From Alitta virens (taxonomy: Eukaryota > Annelida > Polychaeta > Phyllodocida > Nereididae): 64,000 nucleotides of DNA. This document shows, one piece after another, positions 45,301 to 57,300 of this stretch. How positions within the stretch are numbered: position 1 is the first letter of the stretch; every line of letters begins with the position of its first letter. A model generated the notes under the pieces. The model had not been told where the DNA came from and did no database searches. It was given only the letters and a program-made list of their open reading frames with translations. The stretch spans positions 1,205,501 to 1,269,500 of the forward strand of contig OW028583.1 in NCBI GenBank assembly GCA_932294295.1, in the 5' to 3' direction. The position numbers and the translations under genes are program-made.

Positions 45301-48300
45301 TTCGTCTATCAGAAGACGCCCCTCATCACCAGAGCCCTCTGGTGAGTGTTCCGTTGATGACGTCACAGGAGAAGTGGACTGCGTCATACGACGGAGGTGT
45401 GTGGCGTCATTTGCAGCATTGTACGCGGCGTCAGGAGTTGAGTCACACTGTCCTATCGAACGTTGATTATGATAAGCATTTGGTGACATCACGCTAGCAT
45501 CGCTTTGTGGTCTCCGTAACTGCTGGTGCATCTCGTTGGTATAAGCTGAATCGTTCATATTGTTATTTAAATAACTCTCTGCGGTGGTGTGTTGATATTC
45601 GTTCGGAGATGTTGCTGTATCGCTGATTCTTTGTTGTTGCTGCTGTTTCTTAAGACCTTGATACAAATTTGCTTTCTCTTCTGGGGTCATAAGGATAGGC
45701 GAGAACTTCTTGGCGTTGTTGCTACGGTTACGCTTGTTAGCAAACCAGCAGGTAACCTGGGCGACAGTGATGTTCCCCTCTTGGGCCAGCTGAATCTTCT
45801 CGTCATCTGTGGGGTATGGATAATGCAGATGACTAAAGTACCATCTGTTCATCGTTTCGACCGCTGTTGGGTTCAATGCCCTTTTTAACTTCTTCACCCC
45901 TGAGTGGTTCACAGCATGACGCCCTTGATCGACCTGCTGCTGCTGCTGATGCTGCTGTTGCTGCTGCTGCTGCTGTGGCTGCTGCTCAGGAGACGTCATC
46001 CATCTTGTCATCTCTTGGATCTGCAAGACTTTCTGCAGCTTCTTGGGATGGATCGATCCGTTGTGAGACAAAGTATTGCTGCTCCTGACTCGTTTGTTGG
46101 CCATCCATTTCTTGACCTGAAAACGAGGCATAATAGACCCATTAAATCAACTGTTTCCATGGAACTTTTTCATAGTATTCAAATCATAACTTCTAAGATA
46201 TATATAATCAGTGATAATAAGTACTAAGTTTCTTGCAGGATTCATATATTGAATTACCTAGTACATATGTACAACTATACTATATATATGTAGAGCTCCA
46301 TGTGGATACAATGGAACCTAATAGTCCTACAGTACAAAGATAATATATCCATTCATAGTAACAAAAATGGTGTCACTAGATGGTGTCATACAAAGCTTCT
46401 ATTTTGATAATGGTACTCTATGTCTCAAAATATATTGCATTATACTGTAATATTTTACATGCACTATTTGGAATATGAGTAATCCATTCCATTAGCACAA
46501 AAATTGTAATTAATTAATTAGATTACACACCTGTGCAGGAGACACCTGAGCCTGCGTCGCCAAATGCTGGACCGCGTCCTCCTCTGGATACGGATGCTCC
46601 TCGTTCTGATTATACCACTCCATCAAAACTTTCACAGCACTGGGACTCAAGAATTTCTTGATTTTGTCCTTATTGTCTTCCTCAGGTGAATTACTATGTT
46701 TCCATGGATACATGAGACCCATAGGGTACATCATGGGCTGTGGCATATTCGGCATATTCGCCATGTTTGGCATATTCATCATGTTATTCGGCATACAGGT
46801 TAGGGGAGTAGGTCGCGCTTGACTGGCTTGGGAAGGTCCGAGAAGCATGGATATCTCTTGCTTAATTCTTAACACAAGTGTTAATCGTTCCTGCAAAGAA
46901 AATTAAGACATTTAGTCACATTTTACAAATATTTGGCATATTCTTTGGCATATTATTTGCACATTAGCAAGTGTGGTCATGTTGTGGTTTGAACTGGTAA
47001 GGCTAGGGATCTCAGCACTTCCCCATACATATTTTAATAGAACCTAAATATATATAATATATACATCAAATAATGCGATTTTATAATTTCATTCCTTATC
47101 TAATATTTATAAAAAAAATTATTGGACATTTTTTGTATATTTTGTTTGCAGAATATCATTTCAGACAACTGACAAAAAGAAAAAACCAGTCTAATTCAAA
47201 GTAACGAGAGGTGGTTATGAATTATGAACATGTTAATCGACAAGCTTCAGATTCAAAGACGTCAAAAACGTGACATCGCATGTGACAAGTGTCCTTTTAC
47301 CCCGATCACACAAAGACTATTGTAACTCACTACGTCTTACGAATTAAACTGCATATATTTAAAGAATATTCTCTCATTCACGCTACTCCCTGCACTGAAT
47401 AAGTGGAAAATGAGGCTCATAAACTTGATGAACTTCAGACTATTTAATATTACTGATCATTAAAATATCAATGACAGCATCAGAAGTGCAATGAGCATAT
47501 ATCTACGTTGTTCGTCTTGTTTCGTACAGACCAATCAAGACTCAAGACGTCGTTCAGAGAATCAAGTGTCTTGAACTTCTTTTGTAAAAAGTTTAGCAAA
47601 ATACTCAGGTTCTTGTTACAATCTGTCAAATGCGGTGAATATGTACTCTTGTTGTCAAATGCTGTGAATATGTACTCTTGTTGTCAAATGCTGTGAATAT
47701 GTACTCTTGTTGTCAAATGTGGTGAATATGTACTCTCGCTGTCAAATGCGGTGAATATGTACTCTCGCTGTCAAATGCGGTGAATATGTACCTTCGTTAG
47801 GAATACCTTCAACTTGGTAATAATATATGATCGTAGTCAAATCAATGACAACCTGACGTTAAGACCATCGCACTCAACATTTAAAGACCACCTCACCATT
47901 AAAACCATCGGGCTCAACATTTAAAGACCACCTAACCGTTATGACCATCGGACTAAACATTTGAAGACCACCTCACCATTAAGACCATCTCAAAATTAGG
48001 ACCACCGATAGACCTTTCACACTTCAAAATCTGACACTACATAAATGATAACTCTCTCCCACTTTGTTTATATAATAAGCACAACTTACTAAATAAAATT
48101 AACACATCTTGAATATACATTAAAATGCACAAAAAATACTGCAGCTTAGAGAAACTTTGCTTCAGCTAATCATATTCTAGGACGCCAAGCTCTGCAGCCA
48201 ATAGGGATGCACCTTTCTGCTTTAGCCACATGGTGAAATTATCAAGAAGCTTCCTGGAAAATCTAATATTCTTGGACCTAACTATTCTTGACAGTAGAAC

Positions 48301-51300
48301 TGACAACACAATTAACCATGTATCACCATGGATTAAAAGATCACCTAACCCTTAAGACCATATTGGCTTTCTTAAGACCAATCCTTTTCACAACAAACTG
48401 TTTTCACTATAATGCACAAGTTAAGCCAAGTAATGACCTTATACTAAGTTTAATGGTAAAACAACGATATCTATCAAAAGATAATAAGTGGTATTACAAT
48501 ACAATACATACCTGATCAAAAGATGTGAGTGTAGCCTGTCGTTGTTGATCGGACAGATTTCCCATAACTGCCTGGTAACGTTCTTTCTCAATACGATCGA
48601 CTTCCATCATGTAGATATGGTGCAACCGTTGGAAACTTCCATGGTGACCCTCGACCTCCGACCTGGCTGTTAACTGGGCCACCAGAAGCATGTGCTCATA
48701 ATACAGGACCTCTTGCAGTTTTAGGGCCTCTTTTTGGGTCAATTGTCGTTTGACGAGATCCTCCAGGTGTCTGTATTGTTGCTGATGAGTTGCTACACCT
48801 GGTAGACCACTTCTTTTCTGTTCTTGACTTCTAGAAGTTGGGACGGACAAGTTCATTGGTTCATCTCCGTTGCATCTTCCGGGGGAAGGGGTGCGGCGTA
48901 ATTTCTTCGAAGGGGTCTCCATGGTAGACAGATCAAGTGGAGCACCTTCCGACGCAATTTGCTGATCTGCGTTGCCATGGTAACCCATTGCCACGGGGTG
49001 ATTTGCTAACATCCAAGGATGAGGGATCATACCTATTCCTCCCATGTTGGCCATTGCTTCAGAACCTGGAGAAAAAGAAAATGAATACATGAGAATCAGA
49101 ATTCAATTCACGTTAATGTCACATACAAATATATATCCCCCATACTATATTGTGAGTGGCAAGAGCTTGACTTTAAGGGCTGCACTTTCCCTGTCTATAT
49201 ATCTATGCAATATCTTTTCCTTGAATTTATGCGCTTTAATGACGCAATTTATGCTGATTCCTTTCATCACTTTGGTAACAAGTTTTATCATGGTTCTTGA
49301 TATTTTGAAATTAGCGTAATTTATCATAATTTATCTTTTGTTTTTCCCCAAATAATTGTCAATAATCTTTCACATATCAATAAACTTACCAGCCATTCGA
49401 GCTGCCATCATCATCATCGCAGGGGACATCAATGCCTGTTGACCAGCGGGGTGAGCCATGACACTTCCATGGATGATCTCCTCAGAGAAGTTTCGTTTCA
49501 TCGATTGAGACCTTTGCCCTGTAGGTGTCACCTCTGTTGGCATCTTGCGAAGAGCGGGAGATTCAAAATTCATATTTTGTGACCAGGAGGAGAGTTGTGA
49601 TCTCGATGCGGAATCAAAAGGAGTGTAACTAGAATGTCTGAAGTTAACTGGAGTGTTGTAAACGGACTGTTCGAACACTGGTTCTGGTTTGATTACAAGC
49701 GCTTGTTGACTGTCGTTTGTGTCCATGGTGTCCATACTGCTACAGTTATCTTGGCTAGAGTCATTATTAGCGGAAGTCATCTCTTGAGTCGAAGAACCAT
49801 TCACTGAAGTATCGGGCGAATCGTCATAATCATCCGAATCATTTTGTTCATCAATTTGTAAATTATTTTCTGACTTAGTCGGAGTGGGATCATGTACAGG
49901 ATCGCGATGCATGTTTGGGCGTAAAGCGGGCGACTGACGATCGCTACCTGTGCTACCAGCGCGATTTGGTGAGTCAGTGGAAGTTTCCGATGACTCGCTG
50001 CCGCTTGGAGTCATCGATCTTACTAGAAGGCCACCGTAACCCCCTTGGGTTGACGTTTCTTGTGGGTGGTGGGTGTTCTGTGTGATGCGATGCTGATGAA
50101 GCCCCATCATCCCGAGGAATTCTGCTGAAAGCGTTGCCATGGCAATTACACGTCAACCAGGAACAGGAAATAGACTAAGTGAGGTTGGTTTATGTTCTCT
50201 CTCAGTGTGGTAATACGTCCATCAAAAGACCCCTGCAAAAAAAAGATGCATCTAATGACACTCAAGTTTAATGGGAGACTTCCTGTCAGCGTACCATGCG
50301 CACGTGTTTCTCACAGCTTATAATTAATTGCGAATGTCAGTAATCTTATATCATGACATCTCTGCCTCTCCTACCGAGGAAAAGAAAGTGATCATATTTT
50401 TTGCTCCTCTGAGCTACGTAGTTTACCTAGTCTGTTTTGTAGTTTGATCTAAAGTTACATTTATTTCTAGCTTCGTAATGCTTGATTGTCACTCAAAGTG
50501 ACAGGCATTCACTTCTTATAACCTACATGGCCAAATGTGCCACGTGCGCTTTCCATGAGAAAGATAAACGCATGGAAAATGATTTTTAGCTAATTATAAT
50601 GAGGCAAAAACCATGTGTTTATCATGCGTTTATCCAAACGCATGGAAAACACACGTGGCAGATTTGGCTATGTACCATCCAGAGCCTTGCTGGGTTCACT
50701 ATCTCTCTATAAATAAATAAACTTCACCAAGGATTTACTTTTTCCTGGCTATCAAAAATTCAATATGTAAATTGTATTTCCAATGTTTTAGTCTTGATTT
50801 CTTTCAATTTAGTTTTTGTAATTGATGCCTGATGGATTCATTAGCTTAAACATATTTATAGTGTCCTTGATCAAATAAGGTTTTACAATCATTTGATGAA
50901 GTTTTAGAAAATAGTAATTTTCATAGAGAGTTGAGCTTCAAACCTTCTTTTTATTTCTTAGTCTTAACCACTGTAAAAACCACTTTGCTGTAGTAATTAT
51001 ATTTATCATTTATTCGTACATATTGGTACGCTCGTGAAATTTAAAAGAGCTTAAATGAAGAAAACGGAGAGTACAGTCGACGCAAATGTCATTAATGATA
51101 TCAACTGCTTCACACGTTGCCAGGACAACATCAGAACGTTTATCCCTGATTCATGAACAATGTAAACAGCAAAATGATAAAGGCTATTAGTAATTAATAC
51201 ACAATGATAATCATTAATTAACATCTACTATTACAAGTCAATTAAAAAATGTCCATCTTAATTTTCTAACCAGGCCGGTTAATGTATATATTTAGAATCA

Positions 51301-54300
51301 TTAATCTAATTAAATCATCTACCACTGCACTGATTACATGTAGTAATTAACGGCACCTTCATTGTGCGCGCATAATTTGTAATAATTAGGTATTGCGCTA
51401 TGTTACTGGTCTGAAGCTGTAGCCCATGCGACTAATAATCTGAGGCAGATGTAATGATGAGATGACAGAAGACTTAATTGCTTACAAGCAACTTTAAAAA
51501 TCACTATTTAAGAGAAGTATTCTGAACAATTTAAACTTAATTTCAAAGGTTAACTAATTTTAAATCTATTTATATTTACAAATTATTTATTTTTCTCTTT
51601 TACCATTAAATATTAATAAGTGTTCAATTAACGCCTTAAAAGTGGAAATAGCTCATCAGGCAATTAACATGAATAAAATTACAGACTGTCAACATGAGTA
51701 TAATAAGATTCATTATGCCATACATATAATAATCATAATTGACATGATAACTGACTTTTTCAACCTTCAGATTTAAAATTTAAAATAAAATTCCAATACT
51801 ATTATATACCTTTATTTTTATTTTACTTTCATTAAATTTCAACATTTTATGTACTTTAAAAACCTTTCGAGATTGTAAATATATTTAAACTTCCTAAATT
51901 CTTGCTTACTTGGAAGTACATCAGGAAAAGTGTGAAAAAGCTGATCTCAATTGTTCTTTCGCCTTTTGACTTCTTCACATAGATTTATTGTGTTGCTAGG
52001 TAGCAATCGTTAATTTTTTAATTATCTTTAGTGACTCTCAGGAAAATTTTGTTTTCGGTATCATTACAGCTATAAGGGTAACGTTCAGTAATTACTCATT
52101 TTTTTTCTATCTTTTTCATATCAGTTGACCCTCAACTTTCTAATTAATAATGACGCTTAATGATGATTTTATAATTTGCTGTATCTCTATACTTTGTTCC
52201 TCTGCGATCAATGATCCTTATGACGACCAGACGGCAAAATAATTATTTATTTTACAACTTTTAGTTATCTAAACTTTATCTTTACTTTTTATTAAATTTC
52301 AAAATTTTATGTACATATCTTGTTACCAAATAAATATCTACCTATCTAATCATTGGACAGAAATAATTTAGAAAAAACAGCGTTTTCATAATTTTGAAAG
52401 GTTTGTTACAAAGATGTGCTAACTGAACAGTTTGCTTTCTAAGTCATTCATAACATTTCTGTCCCCATATTTTTATTCTGAGCCAAGTGGAAATTCTTTT
52501 TTTAAACTAACCATATAACCCTAAAATGACCCTATAATTTAGTTCAATTTAATATCACAATGCTACATCATAATTTTCTTCATCAAGTCTTTCTAAGATG
52601 TTTACATTACTCATTGTAACTCAATCACCAGTTTGCATCGTTAATGAATTAAGGAGAGAAAAAAAACTAACAAACTGGTAAAATAACAAAACACAAGCTG
52701 GTAATACACATCTTGTGGATCATTTCATAAATCTTTGATAATAACCTTATATAGTGTGGGCAATACATACTATACATTTGCATCAATATTCATATTTTAA
52801 TAAACTAGTAGAGTCTATTGACATTAATTCGAATTTGAATACAACTTTGATATACTAACAATAATATTAAATAGTTTATTTAATCATGCAAAAACATGAA
52901 GCTTTTTGTGTAAAATGTATGTTATTAATAAGATGTGTGTTATTAACAAGATCTATGATATTAATAAGATCTATGTTATTCAAGACATACATACAGAGAA
53001 AATATTATAATAATTAAACTTGAAAAACGACTTACCTTTGGTGAGTAAAATGTTATCAGTTGTCTGTAACTTCTTAAATGAAATCCTTTCTCCAGAGTTC
53101 ACAAAAATATTCGATCAGCACTGAAGTCCTCAGCTGACGTCTTGTTAATTAACGTAAAAGTTAATTGGATTTAAAAATAGTCTGACTGAAGAAGTGTTCA
53201 GTGTGAAATCACCAAATGAAATGATGACTTTTCAGCGATGCTGTATCCTTAAATGTTGGCAAAGCATGTCAGACATGCGTTAAACATGTTAACTGCTCAG
53301 CGTAGGTGATGTCAATGGCACATGTCAGCATCAATTGCAACCAGATGCAACAACAACTGACCAATGGTCAAGCATGGATGACCAGCAGCAGTGGACAGTG
53401 GTCAAAGCAACACTCAGAAACTGCAATCAACAATTAAAGCTAAGCATCTTCACACCTCAGGGGGCTATTGTGCAACTATGAACAGCTCAGCACTGTCTTG
53501 CCTAAAAACGTTCTATTTAGAACGCAATTGTGACGTCACTTTTTTGTTTTGCACACGTGATGTGCCTGCCGCTGCTGGAGGTGTGAAATATTCTATAATA
53601 ATTTAGAACGCTAATTGCAATATAATATTACTTTCCTGGAGTTATATTTTATATTCTCACTAAGTACCCCCCCCCCCCCCTTGGTTTTAATTTATTACTA
53701 ACTCGAGATAATTTTAACTAATTAATTTTTTCTGAATGACAACCTGTCACCATACAAGGTATAGGATCTCATCTCTAGATTTTAATAAGGTTTTTCATAA
53801 CTCACTCACAGACTCAGGCATTGAGAATTATTAATATCATTAAAACAAGATACTTTGAAGACCTGGCAATAAAATGTGAGGAGTTTTAGAAGCAATTAAT
53901 GTTACATTTATAAACATTACTACGTTTGAATAAAACAGCTTGTTGTTAAAAAATCATTTCTATGTTTGAATAAAACAGCTTGTTGTAAAAAAAATCATTT
54001 CTATGTTTGAATAAAGCAATTTGAATTTTATGAATATATTTCATTTTATTGGCAGTATTATGTCAGTATAAAATATGAATGGAATTTTAATTAAATTTTA
54101 GCACAAATAAGTCTATATCTTTTTGGGCAATTCTAAACAATTAAAGGAAAACTATAATATTATATCGCTTAATAAAATCTGGCTTTTTTCTTCTTTACCT
54201 TTTGAGAATTCTAAGAGGTCATTGCCGGATGACATTATTAGGTCAAAAACAAAACCTTTAAGTTTAAGACAAATCATTTAAAATCCAAAGGCGAAAATAT

Positions 54301-57300
54301 TCTTGTGACACATGAAGAACACCAGGGGAAGTGCATTTTAAATTAAGGGACTGCACTCCATTGGAAAATGTCAAAAATAGCAGATATTGCATTAACTCAC
54401 AGGAAATATAATTAAAATAAAATAGCAGAGAAAAAATGTTGCTAGTGCTCATGGCTTTTAAGTACTTAACAAGAAACACATTTACACTTAAACTTGACAT
54501 CTTTAATTATCAGTTATTATCTTAAAATAAAATATTTCCATGAAAACTTTCAAATCATGCACTTTTTTTTCTCGATTAGTTCTTTAACTTTTTTTAAAAT
54601 TAATATCTAAAACTATAGCTATGCCTAATTAGGCAATTTTTGTCTTTGTGTAAATTAAGAATTTTTTACACGACAAATTAAATTTTACTAAGTATCTTCT
54701 TATCTTATCACTTTTTAATATATTAAATTTCTGGTGGGAAAAAATCATTCTACTTTCATCAGATTAGAACAATAGGGGTAATAATTAGCATATCATTGAT
54801 ATTTGGGGCAATTACATAACAAAAGGGGTGTCAGACTGAAGGACCCTTTTAAGTTCCATCAATTTCGTTCTCAAACGTTCCAAACGACTGAAGCGCCACC
54901 CCCCGTATCATCGCTGCACTGCAAGATGGCGAAACTTCAATCATCTACAATTGTCTTTCGAACAAAAGACATGATTGCAATCAAAACAACGCCACGCAAT
55001 CAACAATGACACTTGCACGCTTCAGTGAACACGAACAATTGCCCACAAGTCACCTTAAGACAATCGTCAAGCAATTCAAAGGTGGCGCTCCTAAGACAAT
55101 TGAGAAGGACACTCAGCGCCCTCTGGTGGGTATTCAATCAAACAGACCAAACGGCAAGGCTGGCAGGTGCGTCTCTCAAATCATTTAAATATCCTCACAA
55201 TTCTTGTAAATATTTCAAAATAAGAAACTATAAGTATGCTATTTCATCAGAATATACAATACATTTAATTTTACTATAAAATACTTTAAATAGTATGATA
55301 ACATTGTAACTTAGTTTTACAATGAGGTTAAATCAAGTTAATAATCCACGTTTATTGAAAAATTCATCTAATATTTATGAATGATTTAAGCAATTTAGTT
55401 ATATATATATAGTTAATCAAACACTTGCAAACTTCTGATCTAAACAATGAAACTAAAATCTTAATTTGATTCAACATATTAACAATTACTTAAGGCAAAC
55501 ATGTCAGATAGAGAGCACTGGGGTAAGATACTATAATTGTTTAACCCACAATTAAGGAACTGAACCCTCACTTAACACCAATTAACCAATTAACAAGTGC
55601 TAATTAAGGCAAGTGGGTGTCTATGCATACTGGTACCAGGGGGCTATACCTATAAATGCTAACAGATTATGGTAATTTAAGAAATAGATACATTTTCACA
55701 ACATTTCTGTAGAACCATGTTATTTAACATTGTGTTAATACAGGAGGGTAACATTATTCAGAATGTGCAAAATATATATAATTTGTGTTTATTTAAATTA
55801 TATGCACCAAACCTTATGTTGAGAATAATATTAATTTTTGCATGTATTTTATAAATTTCTTGCTATCTAAAACATTTACAATATTTTAGCTATTATTTTC
55901 ATTCACACTACAAAGCACTGTATATAATCCATGATTTGTGCAGATGCTAACACTCATGCCTCAAACTTTGCATTCATCTTAATTTTTTTATTTTTTTTGA
56001 CTCATTCACACATTTTATAATTGTGTAGCTTAATTTCTAAATTTTTGGCTGAGAGGAAGAGCGTAATTTCTAAATTTAAATGGCACAGAAGAATACAGAA
56101 AATGGCATTTGTTTGAAATCACATTCAACCAGGTCATATTCATACAAATATAAATATATACTTCCTGATTACTTCAAAACAAAAACCATGTCTTATTAGA
56201 ACATGATAATTACCATATTCATTAGTTCCTAACTTTTACTGTAACCATGGTAACATTAAAAAGATCTTCAGCACCAAAAGAGGCAAGTTTCAATTGCCCC
56301 TTTGAACTAATGACACTTGTCACAAACACCACCTACTGATTTGTAAGTCAAACACTGTTCATTAGCACCCCCTATTGTTTCAAGTTGGCATTTTAACTTG
56401 AAAGAGAGTCACAAGAGGGCGCCAGTGATGAGTTTAGTTACTAATTATGAAAACAAAATTTCATAAGATATAATGCAAGTGTAAAATAGTGTACCTATTC
56501 ACATTTCACACTACCATAAGATATCAGTGACAGTAATTATATTGCACATGCATTATCTTTGATGATACAATTTCAAGTCTGCTAAAATCTTGATTTTTGT
56601 CAAGATACTGCAAAACCAGTGCAAGATACAGCATCACATAATGTGTATTTATAAGCAAATAAGCATGATAAGATACTATCATCTTATAAATCAATATAAA
56701 TACAGTAAATAGTGATGGCAAATCGGTTTCAAAACTCACATCGATTAATTGGTAAGCTGTTCGATGCGATAATCGATTTTTAAATGGATTTTATTTTTCC
56801 ATGGACTGCGAAAAAAATGCAAAGAAGGACATTAACTCCTCAATGTTCAAACTTTAATGACATTCAATTGCTTCGCTTTTCAGACTAGCGCTAGTGCTGC
56901 CGCCTGTCGAAATAATCTATTTTTCAAAACTAGCATTGACTATCGGCTGTTAAACTTCGTTTTGCTGCCGATAATCGATTACAATCGGCGAATTGTGCCA
57001 TCAATAACAGTAAACCTCTCATACTCTTGCTTTTCAACATTTCATGTGAAACGTAAGTTACTCCGTAAAGAAGAACCACTATATCAAAACTCACTGTTAT
57101 CTAACTACATGTATAGATATTCATACATGGTAATAATTCAATAAAATGTTATTTTCTTCCTTATCTTTTTTGATCAATTAAAACATATGATTAAGCATAG
57201 CACCACAGAGTAATAATACCCAGAGGGGACACTGCAATTGAACCAATGTCAGCCTGTTCAGGGTTGGTGATTCACAATATGACAAGCCCGCAGTGAAAAT

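Noticed and set aside
45589..46227. Plus-strand open frames with poly-Leu or poly-Ala opposite the homeobox exon
   Set aside because: Antisense readings of the CAG/polyGln tract and homeodomain exon; no homology and a repeat-driven composition.
47624..47992. Direct repeats of 29 and 40 bp resembling a CRISPR array
   Set aside because: Units abut without unique spacers, the genome is eukaryotic and there are no cas genes. These are minisatellites.
54803..55279. Short plus-strand frames near the CAAGATGGCG motif
   Set aside because: No homology and no splice support; the YY1-like motif alone does not make a gene.
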